NCBI GenBank assembly: GCA_046347475.1
Contig: JAXMGD010000010.1
Span: 1-64,000 of the forward strand
From: CAMCXE01 sp046347475
GTDB lineage: Bacteria; Pseudomonadota; Gammaproteobacteria; Pseudomonadales; Cellvibrionaceae
Direction: 5' to 3'
DNA: 64,000 nucleotides
The notes below the pieces were generated by a model that was not told the DNA's origin, ran no database searches, and worked only from the letters and a program-made list of their open reading frames with translations. The number at the start of each line of letters is the position of its first letter. The stretch's first letter is position 1. Of the stretch, positions 1 through 9,422 are shown piece by piece. The position numbers and the translations under genes are program-made.

Positions 1-87
1 TAAGCGCCAAACCAGCACAAGTGCAGGTGCCAATGACAATAGAAAAATCCACAAGCGTCGCCAGGGTGTTGATATAAAGCGCGCCAT
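1..87 (-). CDS. msrQ: MsrQ N-terminus, heme-binding subunit of periplasmic Met sulfoxide reductase (partial)
   Basis: Minus-strand ATG at 87 opens a frame that runs off the left edge after 29 codons. The visible peptide starts MARFISTPWRRLWIFLLSLA and continues as a hydrophobic segment. An Arg/Trp-rich start followed by a membrane helix is what MsrQ has. MsrQ is the membrane b-type heme protein that passes quinol electrons to MsrP. The start lies 2 bases after the msrP stop, so the two genes are almost certainly cotranscribed. Only the first helix is visible, so the call rests on position plus this start. Confidence 0.75.
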   Translation of the reverse strand, partial: MARFISTPWRRLWIFLLSLAPALVLVWRL

Positions 88-89
88 GG

Positions 90-1106
90 TTAAAAGTTCT
101 TTTTCATGTCTAAATTGCTGTAAAGGCTAGCCACTTGCTCTGCGTAGCCATTAAAGAGTTGCGTGGGGACTATGTTGGGACTTAACAAACTGTTGGGCAA
201 GCGTCGCTCTTTGGCCTGGCTCCAGCGCGGGTGATCTACTTGCGGGTTTACGTTGGCGTAAAAGCCATACTCCTGCGGCGCTAGTTGATTCCAGCTAGTG
301 GGCGGTTGTTTTTCGGTGAGCGTTATTGCCACTATGGATTTAATGCTTTTAAAACCATATTTCCACGGTACCACCAATCGCAGCGGGGCACCGTTTTGAT
401 TGGGCAGCACTTTGCCGTACAAGCCCACCGCTAATATACACAATGGGTGCATGGCTTCATCCAGGCGTAACCCTTCTTGATAGGGCCAATGGATAGTCGA
501 TAAGCGATTATTTTGTTCTGGCATCTGATCCTTATCCTGCAGCGTGGTAAAAGCTACATATTTGGCTGAGCCATTGGGCTGGGCTTTTTTGAGTAATTCG
601 CTGAGGCTAAATCCCACCCAGGGAATAACCATTGACCAGGCCTCCACGCACCGCAGTCGGTAAATCCGCTCTTCTAAATCGATGCCTTTTAAAAGGTCGT
701 CGAGGAAATACTGGCCGGGTTTATCGACTGCGCCACCGATACTTACGCGCCAGGGTTCTGGTTTTAAACTATGCGCGTATTTGGCAGGGTCGGTTTTGGC
801 TGTGCCGAATTCGTAAAAATTATTGTGTTGGGTGACGTGTTTGTAAGGTGTAAGTGTTTCTGCTGTTGCTGCGGCAGGTTTTGCCAGGGTGATTTTTTCT
901 TTGAGCCAAGCCGGGCCGGATGCGGGTTCATCAGCAATCTGGCTTGGTGCGGCCTGAGCATCGATAGCGCCGCCGATCATCGCGCCACCTAGCAAGGCAG
1001 TTATAAGTGCTCGCCGGTTGAGATAAGCCGATTCTGAGGTGATTTCACTGGGGTGTATCGGGTTGCTAGGGGGGACAATAATAAGGGGGGATTTGGGGGC
1101 TGACAT
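90..1106 (-). CDS. msrP: MsrP, periplasmic protein-methionine-sulfoxide reductase catalytic subunit
   Basis: Molybdopterin oxidoreductase of the YedY/MsrP family, which reduces methionine sulfoxide in periplasmic proteins. A twin-arginine signal (NRRALITALLGG, about residue 30) precedes the mature protein, as expected for a cofactor-loaded Tat substrate. The Mo-ligating Cys lies in the RLRCVEAWSMVIPW segment near residue 153, and the conserved APLRLVVPWKYGFKS segment is near the C-terminus. I prefer the ATG at 1106, behind an AGGCAGG ribosome site, over an in-frame GTG at 1112. Length (about 338 aa) is normal. msrQ follows directly. Confidence 0.95.
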   Translation of the reverse strand: MSAPKSPLIIVPPSNPIHPSEITSESAYLNRRALITALLGGAMIGGAIDAQAAPSQIADEPASGPAWLKEKITLAKPAAATAETLTPYKHVTQHNNFYEFGTAKTDPAKYAHSLKPEPWRVSIGGAVDKPGQYFLDDLLKGIDLEERIYRLRCVEAWSMVIPWVGFSLSELLKKAQPNGSAKYVAFTTLQDKDQMPEQNNRLSTIHWPYQEGLRLDEAMHPLCILAVGLYGKVLPNQNGAPLRLVVPWKYGFKSIKSIVAITLTEKQPPTSWNQLAPQEYGFYANVNPQVDHPRWSQAKERRLPNSLLSPNIVPTQLFNGYAEQVASLYSNLDMKKNF

Positions 1107-1220
1107 AAACACCTGCCTGGGTTGTGTTTAAAAATAGGGAAGCGTTGTGAGGGGACACACATACTGCGTCCTTGTTCCCCATTACAGGCAGTTTAGGGGA
1201 TTTGGAATAGCGCGAAGGGA

Positions 1221-1949
1221 TTATTTTGACGTGGATGGCTTTTGATAAAACCGGCTTATTAACTGGCTGTCGCCACTGTAGTGTGCCAGCTCAATCGTAT
1301 AGGTATCGCCAGACTCATCCTTATGTTGGATGCGCGCAATTTGCCAGTTAAGATCGGGTAATAGCCATATGCGTGTTTTTTTAGTAGAGTTTTCCACACG
1401 CTCCACCAGCGTGGCTTTGAGCGGTACGCCGTTGAGGGTAAAAGTGTCGCTGCCTATGGGGCTGAATCGATAGGTTTTAATGTCTTTGCGCTTAACAAAG
1501 CTGTAATTCAGCTCGCCACTTTGGCGAGCGAGATCTCGCTGCAGTTGCAGTTGATAAAGCGCTGGATCTAAAAGACCGGCTGTTAACTTTAGGGTGCGAT
1601 TGTCTTGGCTTTTATTGGCGCGAGTATAAAACGCCTCTAGGGTATCCCATGCAAAACGAATAGTTTCGCTATTGGTTTTGCCCAGAATACGTCGGTTATA
1701 GGTATAAATGCTCGGTAGCAACTGATCATTAGCTAGGGAAAATTCGCTGATTTCCTCTAATTGACCTAAAAAATTACTCGCTTTGGAGGTGAGATTAAAT
1801 TGACCTGGGTTAGTCTCCTGCAGGCTGCGCTCCAGCGTTATATTCCAGCCGTTGTATTTGCCTTTGTAGGTGGCGGAAAAAAGCGCTGCTGCAGAGCAAA
1901 TTTGCGAGACAAAAATACAAAGGCCGATAATTAATTGGGCTAAACGCAT
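1221..1949 (-). CDS. DUF3108 secreted protein
   Basis: 242-aa protein with a Sec signal peptide (first about 22 residues, ending near CSAAALF). The rest resembles the DUF3108 family: an early YKGKYNGW-type strand, a central segment on a sugar-like or outer-membrane ligand fold, and late strands with TRIWLLPDLNWQIARIQH. DUF3108 proteins are periplasmic and have no assigned activity. It lies on the same strand downstream of gap but a terminator separates them, so it probably has its own promoter. Confidence 0.75.
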   Translation of the reverse strand: MRLAQLIIGLCIFVSQICSAAALFSATYKGKYNGWNITLERSLQETNPGQFNLTSKASNFLGQLEEISEFSLANDQLLPSIYTYNRRILGKTNSETIRFAWDTLEAFYTRANKSQDNRTLKLTAGLLDPALYQLQLQRDLARQSGELNYSFVKRKDIKTYRFSPIGSDTFTLNGVPLKATLVERVENSTKKTRIWLLPDLNWQIARIQHKDESGDTYTIELAHYSGDSQLISRFYQKPSTSK

Positions 1950-1961
1950 AACATTCGCAGC

Positions 1962-1988
1962 ATAAAAAAGGGGGCTAGGCCCCCTTTT
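1962..1988 (-). terminator. Rho-independent terminator of gap
   Basis: The dyad AGGGGGCTAGGCCCCCTTTT sits between the gap stop and the DUF3108 start. Read on the minus strand it is a GC-rich stem followed by a T run, so it terminates gap. The A-rich flank on the other side could make it work weakly in both directions. Confidence 0.8.
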
Positions 1989-2005
1989 GAGTTAACCGAT
2001 CAAAA

Positions 2006-3016
2006 TTAGTTGTGCGCTTTATAAATGGCCAGCGCAGTGTCGAGCATTCGGTTAGAAAAGCCCCATTCGTTATCGTACCAAGCGAGCACCTTAACTTGGG
2101 TGCCACCGATCACGCGTGTTTGCGTGGCATCGAACACAGAGGAGGCAGAAGAGTGATTAAAATCGTGGGATACCAGAGGCAATTGATTAATTTGCAACAC
2201 GCCTTCAAAACGTGCGGCCGCAGCCGTGGCAACTACTGAGTTAACTTCTTCCACGGTAGTGGGGCGCGCGGCTTGGAAGGTTAAATCAAGCAGTGACACG
2301 TTAATGGTGGGAACGCGCACGGCAAGGCCATCAAGCTTGCCAGCCAGCGCAGGAATGACCAGGCCTATAGCAGCGGCGGCACCGGTTTTGGTAGGAATAA
2401 TGGAATGGCCCGCAGCGCGCGCTCTGTACATGTCAGAGTGGTAAGCGTCGGTGATGTTTTGATCATTGGTGAAGGAGTGGACGGTGTTAACCAAGCCGGA
2501 AACTATGCCAATGCCATCATGCAGCGCAGCGGCAACTGGCGCTAAACAGTTGGTGGTGCACGAGGCGTTAGAAAGAATTTTATGCTCGGGCGTGATTTTC
2601 TCGTGGTTAACGCCATAAACCACGGTTAAATCGGCGTTAGTGCCGGGAGCTGAAATTAATACGGTTTTAGCCCCTGCATCCAAGTGCATGGCGGCTTTTT
2701 CGCGGGCGGTGAACAGGCCGGTGCACTCGAATACTATGTCGACACCCAGTTCGCCCCAAGGCAGTGCTGCAGGGTTGCGCTCGGCGGTAATTTTAATACT
2801 GTCGCCATTGACGGTGATGGCATCGTTCGTGTGGCTAACGTCAAAACCGAAGGTGCCGTGCACAGTATCGTACTTGAGCAAATGGGCATTAATTGCCGGT
2901 GAACCTAAGTCATTGATAGCGACGATTTGAAAGGATTCGTGCAGATTTCTTTCATACAAAGCACGCAATACATTGCGGCCGATGCGTCCAAAACCATTGA
3001 TAGCTATACGAGGCAT
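2006..3016 (-). CDS. gap: Glyceraldehyde-3-phosphate dehydrogenase, type I
   Basis: Glycolytic NAD-dependent GAPDH. N-terminal Rossmann motif INGFGRIGRNVLRA, catalytic Cys in SNASCTTNCLAP (about residue 153) and C-terminal WYDNEWGFSNRM are all present. I use the ATG at 3016 (336 aa), which has AGGA at good spacing. An in-frame ATG 36 bases upstream would add a non-family extension. It is divergent from zwf-edd-eda across about 740 bases. This fits a sugar-catabolic cluster in which Entner-Doudoroff products feed GAPDH. Confidence 0.97.
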   Translation of the reverse strand: MPRIAINGFGRIGRNVLRALYERNLHESFQIVAINDLGSPAINAHLLKYDTVHGTFGFDVSHTNDAITVNGDSIKITAERNPAALPWGELGVDIVFECTGLFTAREKAAMHLDAGAKTVLISAPGTNADLTVVYGVNHEKITPEHKILSNASCTTNCLAPVAAALHDGIGIVSGLVNTVHSFTNDQNITDAYHSDMYRARAAGHSIIPTKTGAAAAIGLVIPALAGKLDGLAVRVPTINVSLLDLTFQAARPTTVEEVNSVVATAAAARFEGVLQINQLPLVSHDFNHSSASSVFDATQTRVIGGTQVKVLAWYDNEWGFSNRMLDTALAIYKAHN

Positions 3017-3760
3017 TTTGATTTCCTGCTTGGTCAAGTGGGGGGTATACACAGCAGCCTGTGCACCAAATTGCTTAAAATGAGGCTCCGGATTGACAGC
3101 GTACCTGGCTGTGCAGGTACACCCGTGCGAGTGCGCAGTTACCGGTTCAAGAGGCCGTGGATTATGGGTAATCGCAGTTGAAAAAGCAACCGGCCAACCT
3201 CTACAATGCCACCGCTCTTGTGCTGTGCACGCACTCGATTGCGCAGGCGCAATGGGCCACTGAGTGTCCCCAACGAACTAACGGCAGGTGTTAAATCAAG
3301 CGCTGCAAAGGCTGTTCGCTGGCTGAAACTTTGCAGTACTGTGGTAATTTTGAGTGGTCCGGCTGGCGAGTCGGCGATGGCGGAAAACGGCAAAAATGAT
3401 TATCGCTGGCGCTTGTTGCTCATATCTAAATGCTAGCAGCTTAGTTGAAATACGTCGGCGGCGACGGTCTGGCAAGGCAAATTTGGCGAAAAAACCGGAG
3501 TCTACACGAAGTAAATGAGGGTTTTTTCGCCAAATTTAACGCCGCCAGACCTAGCAAGGTAGTATTTCAACAAGCTGCTAGGGCGCGCCTTTTAGCGGAA
3601 CGCAATCTCAACGTGTTTGCCCAAACTCTCAAGCGCGAAAGCAGACACGCAATACATAGCCAATTATTTTACGGTGAGAGCTTCTTACTGCTGAGGTAAT
3701 AGACGGCAGTGTGATGGCTTTTAGCCTTAAATCCTTTCTTAAATGTAGGTAGGTGTTAGC
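3017..3760. other. Divergent gap/zwf intergenic region
   Basis: About 740 bases without a convincing gene. It holds a long palindromic element (3433-3581, listed separately) and a perfect 6-bp dyad, GTACCT / AGGTAC with an 8-bp spacer, at 3101-3120 that could be an operator. I looked for a clear HexR-type palindrome and did not find one. Promoters for both directions must be here, but I cannot place them with confidence. Confidence 0.5.
3433..3581. repeat. Palindromic element E1
   Basis: Outer arms CTAGCAGCTTAGTTGAAATA and TATTTCAACAAGCTGCTAG pair across about 149 bases. Inner arms around GGTCTGGC / GCCAGACC and AAATTTGGCGAAAAAACC / GGTTTTTTCGCCAAATTT continue the stem. The tip holds GGAGTCTACACGAAGTAAAT, which resembles the core of elements E2-E6. 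A right-arm remnant (TATTTCAACAAGCTGCTAG) recurs near 53766-53784. Confidence 0.75.
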
Positions 3761-5215
3761 ATGAAAAACACAGATATTTTAATCGTCGGCGGCGATGGCG
3801 ATTTGGCTTTGCGCAAACTCTATCCCGCGCTGTATTACTTAAAATTAAATAACTGTATGCCTTCTAACACTCGAATTTTTGGTATGGCGCGCACGCCCAG
3901 CGAGCAGAGTGCTTTTTTGGCCAAAGTAAAAGAATGGCTGATTAATTACAGCGCCGCAAACTTGTTCAACGAAGAAACCTGGCTTGCGTTTAGTGAAAAC
4001 CTTACCTTTGTGCAAGGTGATTCCACTAAGCTTGATGATCTTACCCGCATTAAAAATACTTATTTTGGCGATGACCACGAGCTTATTATTTATCTGGCGG
4101 TGCCGCCGCTTATTTTTGGAAAAATTGCCACCGCATTGGACGCCTGTGGGCTTGCTAAGCACTCAACGCGCATAGTGGTTGAAAAGCCGCTGGGGGATTC
4201 AAAAGAATCCTTTATGGCCATTAATGCTGAATTGGCCCGAGTATTTACCGAGAAACAACTCTTTCGCATTGACCACTACCTGGGCAAAGAGTCAGTGCAG
4301 AATTTGCTAGCGCTGCGCTTTGCTAATGATATTTTTGAGCCGATTTGGAATTCCAAACATATCGACAATATTCAAATTACCGTTACCGAAACGGTCGGTT
4401 GCGGCAACCGCTGGGACTTTTACGACGAAACCGGCGCTATGCGCGATATGATTCAAAACCACTTGTTACAAGTGTTGTGTTTGGTGGCTATGGAGCCTCC
4501 TGCTGATTTAGACGCCGATAGCGTGCGCGGTGAAAAATTAAAAGTACTGCGCTGTTTAAAGCCTATTACGGCTGTCAATATCACTAAACAAACCGTGCGT
4601 GGCCAGTACGCAGCGGGCGAAATTGAAGGCAAAGCAGTGCCCGGTTATTTGCAAGAGGACGAGGGCGGGCGTGAAAGTAATACAGAAACCTTTGTTGCAC
4701 TGAAAGCTGAGATTGCCAACTGGCGTTGGAGCGGCACGCCGATTTATATTCGCACAGGTAAGCGCTTAAGCCGTAGGCACTCAGAAATCGTGATCGAATT
4801 TAAGCAAAATAATTCTAAATTGTTTGCTAAACAACTCACTGAAAATTGCGCCAATCAACTGATTATTCACCTGCAGCCCGACGAAGGTATTCATATTCGC
4901 ATGAAAAACAAGCGTGCGGGGCTTGATACGAGTATGCAGCTGGAAGATCGTTATATGGATTTATCCTTTTCTGATAACGCTAAGGCGAAAAAACATGACG
5001 CCTATACGCGTATGTTCTACGACGTAATTCGCAACGATCAGACCCTATTTGTTTCCGCTGGTGAAGTAGAAGCCGCCTGGGAATGGGTGGATCAAATTTT
5101 TGCGGGCTGGAAATCCCAAAATCAATCAGTAGTGCCCTACACCTCTGGCTCTAACGGGCCTGATGCCGCATTTGAACTTTTAGCCAAAGATGGCCGCCGT
5201 TGGATTGATGGTTAA
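3761..5215 (+). CDS. zwf: Glucose-6-phosphate 1-dehydrogenase
   Basis: First enzyme of the oxidative Entner-Doudoroff/pentose phosphate branch, oxidising glucose-6-P to 6-phosphogluconolactone with NAD(P)+. 484 aa is normal. The dinucleotide loop reads VGGDGDLALRKL where most family members have GASGDLARRKL; the glycines and the GDL remain, so function should be kept. The active-site signature RIDHYLGKE is at residues 169-177. The stop is 11 bases before edd, with no pgl between them, so the lactonase must be elsewhere. Confidence 0.97.
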   Translation: MKNTDILIVGGDGDLALRKLYPALYYLKLNNCMPSNTRIFGMARTPSEQSAFLAKVKEWLINYSAANLFNEETWLAFSENLTFVQGDSTKLDDLTRIKNTYFGDDHELIIYLAVPPLIFGKIATALDACGLAKHSTRIVVEKPLGDSKESFMAINAELARVFTEKQLFRIDHYLGKESVQNLLALRFANDIFEPIWNSKHIDNIQITVTETVGCGNRWDFYDETGAMRDMIQNHLLQVLCLVAMEPPADLDADSVRGEKLKVLRCLKPITAVNITKQTVRGQYAAGEIEGKAVPGYLQEDEGGRESNTETFVALKAEIANWRWSGTPIYIRTGKRLSRRHSEIVIEFKQNNSKLFAKQLTENCANQLIIHLQPDEGIHIRMKNKRAGLDTSMQLEDRYMDLSFSDNAKAKKHDAYTRMFYDVIRNDQTLFVSAGEVEAAWEWVDQIFAGWKSQNQSVVPYTSGSNGPDAAFELLAKDGRRWIDG

Positions 5216-5226
5216 CTGGAGGTTGT

Positions 5227-7047
5227 GTGAATAAAATAATTGAAGCTGTAACGGCGCGTATAGTTGCGCGCAGTAAATCGAAGCGGGATGCATATCTGGC
5301 TGCCATGAAGGCGACCATGGATAATAATCCACCCAAAAAGCGTTTATCCTGCGGCAATTTAGCCCACGCTTATGCGGCCTGTGGCAGCCCGGATAAAGAT
5401 ACATTGCGTTTATTGCAGAGCGCGAATATCAGCATTACTACCGCGTTTAACGATATGTTATCCGCGCATCAGCCGTTTGAGTCGTACCCGAATATTATTA
5501 AGGCTGCCGCTAGAGCCATGGGTTCTACTGCGCAAGTGGCTGGTGGCGTGCCCGCCATGTGCGATGGTGTGACCCAGGGCCAGCCGGGCATGGAAATGAG
5601 CTTATTTAGCCGTGAAGTGGTCGCTATGGCCTGTGCGGTTGGGTTAAGCCACAACATGTTTGACGGCAATATGTTTTTGGGTGTGTGCGATAAAATTGTG
5701 CCCGGCATGGTGGTCGGCGCATTAAGCTTCGGCCATATTCCCGCCGTGTTTGTCCCAGCTGGCCCCATGCATTCGGGTATTTCCAATAAAGAAAAAGCCA
5801 AAGTGCGCCAGCAATATGCGGCAGGCGAAGTGGGCGACGATAAATTATTGGAAGTAGAAACTAAAAGTTACCACAGCCCAGGCACCTGCACATTTTATGG
5901 CACCGCCAATAGCAACCAAATGTTGGTGGAAATGTTGGGCGTGCAATTACCCGGCGCCTCTTTTGTCAGCCCCGATTCGCCTTTGCGTGAAGCGCTAACA
6001 CGCGCAGCGGTGGAAAAATTAATTTTATCTACTAAGGCGGCAGGCACTTATCGCCCCCTCTACGATGTCATTACCGAATATTCCATAGTGAACGCTGTGG
6101 TGGGCCTATTGGCCACCGGCGGCTCGACCAACAACACATTGCATTTGGTTGCCATGGCGCGTGCGGCGGGCATTGAATTAACCTGGGAAGATATGGATGA
6201 ATTATCCCGCGCAACCCCCTTATTAGCGCGCATTTACCCCAATGGCGAAGGCGATGTAAATCAATTCCATGCCGCTGGCGGTATGAGTTATTTGGTGCAT
6301 GAATTGCGTCGCGGCGGTTTATTAAATGAAAACGTCGTCAATATTATGGGGCAGGGCTTAGATGCTTATGAAAAAGCCCCGAGCCTAGACGAAAAAGGTA
6401 ATGCGGTTTGGTTAGAGCCGGTTACACAGTCCTCTGATGCGTCTATTTTGCGCGGCGTTGATGGGCCATTCGACACTGAAGGCGGGCTGCGCTTGCTAAA
6501 AGGTAATTTGGGGCAGGGCGTTATTAAAATCTCCGCCGTGGCGCCGGAATATCGCGTTGTGGAAGAAGAATGCATTGTGTTTGACGACCAAGATGATTTA
6601 ATTGCGGCATTTAAACGCGGCGAATTAAATCGCAATTTTGTGGCGGTAGTGCGTTTTCAAGGCCCGCGCGCTAACGGCATGCCGGAATTACACAAAATGA
6701 CACCCCCTTTAGGCTTGTTGCAAGATCGCGGTTATAAAGTGGCATTGGTAACGGACGGGCGCATGTCCGGTGCTTCTGGAAAAGTGCCTTCCGCGATCCA
6801 TTTATCTCCTGAAGCACTCAGCGGTGGCATTCTGACACGCGTGCGCACGGGGGATCGTGTGCGCTTGGATGCTAATACGGGCACCATTGAAGTGTTGGTC
6901 AGTGCGGAAGAATTAGCGGCCCGCACACCCGTGACACAACCGGTACGCGCGCAGGATTTAGGGCGCAATTTATTTGGCGGCTTTCGCAGTTTGGCCGATC
7001 TTGCCAGTGAAGGTGGCAGTGTATTTAATTCCTGTATCGATTTTTAA
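5227..7047 (+). CDS. edd: Phosphogluconate dehydratase (6-phosphogluconate to KDPG)
   Basis: IlvD/Edd family Fe-S dehydratase, 606 aa. It starts at a GTG behind CTGGAGG. Typical segments are present: MCDGVTQGQPGMEMSLFSRE with an iron-sulfur cysteine, GVCDKIVPGM, ATGGSTNNTLHL, and TDGRMSGASGKVPSAIH. It makes 2-keto-3-deoxy-6-phosphogluconate for Eda. A terminator-like hairpin lies between edd and eda, so eda may be made at a different level. Confidence 0.97.
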   Translation: MNKIIEAVTARIVARSKSKRDAYLAAMKATMDNNPPKKRLSCGNLAHAYAACGSPDKDTLRLLQSANISITTAFNDMLSAHQPFESYPNIIKAAARAMGSTAQVAGGVPAMCDGVTQGQPGMEMSLFSREVVAMACAVGLSHNMFDGNMFLGVCDKIVPGMVVGALSFGHIPAVFVPAGPMHSGISNKEKAKVRQQYAAGEVGDDKLLEVETKSYHSPGTCTFYGTANSNQMLVEMLGVQLPGASFVSPDSPLREALTRAAVEKLILSTKAAGTYRPLYDVITEYSIVNAVVGLLATGGSTNNTLHLVAMARAAGIELTWEDMDELSRATPLLARIYPNGEGDVNQFHAAGGMSYLVHELRRGGLLNENVVNIMGQGLDAYEKAPSLDEKGNAVWLEPVTQSSDASILRGVDGPFDTEGGLRLLKGNLGQGVIKISAVAPEYRVVEEECIVFDDQDDLIAAFKRGELNRNFVAVVRFQGPRANGMPELHKMTPPLGLLQDRGYKVALVTDGRMSGASGKVPSAIHLSPEALSGGILTRVRTGDRVRLDANTGTIEVLVSAEELAARTPVTQPVRAQDLGRNLFGGFRSLADLASEGGSVFNSCIDF

Positions 7048-7052
7048 TTCAA

Positions 7053-7080
7053 GGGCAGCTTAAGGCTGCCTTTATTTTTA
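7053..7080 (+). terminator. Hairpin plus T-rich tract between edd and eda
   Basis: GGCAGCTTAAGGCTGCC followed by TTTATTTTTA is a rho-independent terminator by shape. It lies inside what would otherwise be one zwf-edd-eda operon, so it probably acts as a partial terminator or marks a separate promoter for eda. Confidence 0.75.
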
Positions 7081-7103
7081 TCTATTTAAAAAGTGAGTGT
7101 GTT

Positions 7104-7739
7104 GTGACTATTAAACGCGATTTTTTAACGCCCATTGGCGTAATGCCCGTTATTGTTATTGATTCCGTTGAGCACGGGGTGCCTGTTGCCGAAGCGCTGT
7201 ATGCAGGCGGTATTAAAGCCGTAGAAATTACCCTGCGCACGCCTGCCGCCCTCGGTGCCATTAAAGCGATAAAAAAGGCCTGCCCGCATATCATTGTGGG
7301 CGCAGGCACCTTAGTGAATGAAAAAAATGTTGAGGAAGTAGCCGAGGCGGGTGTTGATTTTGCAGTGTCGCCCGGCATGACGGTGAGCCTCATTAAAAAA
7401 TCCGCCGAGTGCGGTGTGAAATTATTGCCAGGCGTGGCAACTTGCTCAGAGATTTTATTGGGTATGGAGCACGGCTTGAGTTGTTTTAAACTATTTCCTG
7501 CCACCGCTGTAGGCGGTTTGCCGCTGTTAAAATCTATTTATGGCCCACTGCCTCAGGTGAGTTTTTGCCCTACGGGTGGTTTAACCCTGGAAGATTTCAC
7601 CCAGTATTTAGCCCTACCCAATGTGGCCTGTGTGGGCGGTTCTTGGCTGGTACCCAAAGCGGCGGTGGATGCACAAAATTGGCAGGCTATTACCGATATT
7701 GCCAAGCAGACTACGGCTAAGCTCACACCTAAAACCTAA
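7104..7739 (+). CDS. eda: KDPG aldolase (2-dehydro-3-deoxyphosphogluconate aldolase)
   Basis: Class I aldolase that splits KDPG into pyruvate and glyceraldehyde-3-P, closing the Entner-Doudoroff route. 211 aa, GTG start. The Glu-containing VEITLRTP segment and the Schiff-base Lys in CFKLFPATAVGG are present, with the phosphate-binding FCPTGG motif after it. Its product joins the gap reaction encoded just upstream. Confidence 0.97.
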   Translation: MTIKRDFLTPIGVMPVIVIDSVEHGVPVAEALYAGGIKAVEITLRTPAALGAIKAIKKACPHIIVGAGTLVNEKNVEEVAEAGVDFAVSPGMTVSLIKKSAECGVKLLPGVATCSEILLGMEHGLSCFKLFPATAVGGLPLLKSIYGPLPQVSFCPTGGLTLEDFTQYLALPNVACVGGSWLVPKAAVDAQNWQAITDIAKQTTAKLTPKT

Positions 7740-7757
7740 TCGGTTTGAGTGTGACGC

Positions 7758-7782
7758 AAAACCGCCTTAGGGCGGTTTTTTT
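7758..7782 (+). terminator. Terminator after eda
   Basis: AACCGCCTTAGGGCGGTT followed by a T run: a standard rho-independent terminator directly after eda. Confidence 0.9.
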
Positions 7783-7855
7783 ATGCCCGCTAAACCGCAC
7801 GCCCATTACACATCGCTGCGGCGTATAATGCAGGCTCAATCCACAGGAGGCTGCT

Positions 7856-8908
7856 ATGTCTATTTTTAAATCCCACATTACTGCGATGAGCGCTTATAAA
7901 CCCCCACTGGATGGGCGGGATGCACATCAGCATTTGTTGTTGGATTTTAACGAGCGCACTGTGCCGGTGGCCAAGGCCGTGGAAGATGCGCTGGTGGATT
8001 ATATTCGCTCCGGCCGCCTGCAAATGTATCCTTCTTATGGCGATGTGATTGCACAAATTGCCGCTTATGCGGGCGTGCCAGCTGAGCAATTGATGATTAC
8101 CAACGGCTCTGATCAGGGCATTGAATTAATTATTCGCGCCAGTTGCCGTGAGGGCGATGAGGCTATTATTCCGGGCCCTGGTTTTGCGTTTTATGCTCAG
8201 TGCGCCAAGGTGGAAAACCTGAAGATTGTCGAGCCGAAATATCGCTTTAACGAGGGCTTCCCTTTTGCGGATGTGATGGCGGCGATTACACCTAAAACCC
8301 GCGTTATTTGCTTGGCAAACCCCAATAACCCCTGCGGCACACCGATTAGCCGTGAACATATTTTAGCGATTGCGAAGGCAGCGCCCCAGGCGGCTATTTT
8401 GGTGGATGAGTGTTATTACGAATATGTGAAAACCACGGTGGCTGATGTGGTTGAGCAATATCCTAATATTGTTATTACGCGCACTTTTTCCAAAACCTGG
8501 GGCATTCCCAGTTTGCGTTTGGGTTATATCATCAGCCACCCGAATAATATTTTGGCGCTGTTAAATGTGCGCGGCCCCTATGATGTGAATCAATTGGCGG
8601 TGGTGGCTATTCAAGCGGCGCTGCAAAACCCGCAGGCTACATTGGCTTTTGTCGATGAGGTCATGCAAAAGTCTAAACCGGCTTTGGAGGACTATTTGCG
8701 TAACAAAGGCATAAAATTTTGGCCGAGTGCGACCAATTATTTATGGACCTTTCCCGCCAAACCACAGGAAGTGACGGCGGGTTTACAGCAGGCGGGAATT
8801 TTGGTGCGGCCGCGTGTTGATGCCGATGGTGTTTTGGGTGTGCGTATTACCATCGGAACATTGGCACAAACACAGCGTTTAATGGCGGTGCTTGATACCT
8901 TGTTGTAG
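7856..8908 (+). CDS. hisC: Histidinol-phosphate aminotransferase
   Basis: Class I/II PLP aminotransferase of the HisC branch (350 aa), acting on imidazole-acetol phosphate in histidine synthesis or on aromatic keto acids. Visible motifs: ITNGSDQGIELIIRA (cofactor phosphate), ANPNNPCGTP, DECYYEY, and TFSKTWGIPSLRLGY with the PLP lysine. A strong AGGAGG lies ahead of the ATG. It is not in a his operon, so it may be the second HisC copy many gammaproteobacteria carry. Confidence 0.88.
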   Translation: MSIFKSHITAMSAYKPPLDGRDAHQHLLLDFNERTVPVAKAVEDALVDYIRSGRLQMYPSYGDVIAQIAAYAGVPAEQLMITNGSDQGIELIIRASCREGDEAIIPGPGFAFYAQCAKVENLKIVEPKYRFNEGFPFADVMAAITPKTRVICLANPNNPCGTPISREHILAIAKAAPQAAILVDECYYEYVKTTVADVVEQYPNIVITRTFSKTWGIPSLRLGYIISHPNNILALLNVRGPYDVNQLAVVAIQAALQNPQATLAFVDEVMQKSKPALEDYLRNKGIKFWPSATNYLWTFPAKPQEVTAGLQQAGILVRPRVDADGVLGVRITIGTLAQTQRLMAVLDTLL

Positions 8909-8912
8909 CTGC

Positions 8913-9422
8913 TCAGGCGCTCTCTTGTGGGCTGACAGGCTGTTTACGTGCAGCGAAAAGACACAGGGCGCGCCCTACAAAATAACCGCTGAAAATGCCA
9001 TATAAAAAACTAATGGCAAGTTTTACTGCGGCGGATTCCAGTAGTGCAGGTGCCAGCGCCTGTATTACGCCTACACAATATTTGCTACTAAAAATCAGCA
9101 TAATTACCCCGAAGGGTATCCAACTGCCCGGTATATAAAAAGCCTTATTGGCGGGGTGAAAGCCTATGCCTTTTACTGGCCATACGCGTGTAATTAAGCT
9201 TGCCGCCAATAATAGCCCTACCAACCAGGCCGCGAGTGCGGGAGCGAAGAGGCCAAAACTGGTTAAAACACCTGCTAGAGAAAGCGCGAACATGCCCAGC
9301 GGCAGAAAAAATCCCATCAGCTGCGGCACGTGCCGATTCTTAGTTTGCTGAATGCCCAGCACAATTAAGCCAGTCAATAAAGCAAAAACCCAAACGGGTG
9401 TGTGAGTTAAAATATCCAGCAT
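8913..9422 (-). CDS. Small integral membrane protein of unknown function
   Basis: 169-aa protein with about five hydrophobic segments: an N-terminal VWVFALLTGLIVLGIQQ helix, a central pair, and a C-terminal FLYGIFSGYFVGRAL helix. It loosely recalls a DUF6622-type membrane family, which I cannot verify. It converges on hisC with 4 bases between the stops. No catalytic motif is visible. Confidence 0.6.
   Translation of the reverse strand: MLDILTHTPVWVFALLTGLIVLGIQQTKNRHVPQLMGFFLPLGMFALSLAGVLTSFGLFAPALAAWLVGLLLAASLITRVWPVKGIGFHPANKAFYIPGSWIPFGVIMLIFSSKYCVGVIQALAPALLESAAVKLAISFLYGIFSGYFVGRALCLFAARKQPVSPQESA

Noticed and set aside
3017..3760. HexR operator for gap/zwf
   Set aside because: Expected from family knowledge, but I did not find a convincing TGTAATT-AATTACA-like palindrome.
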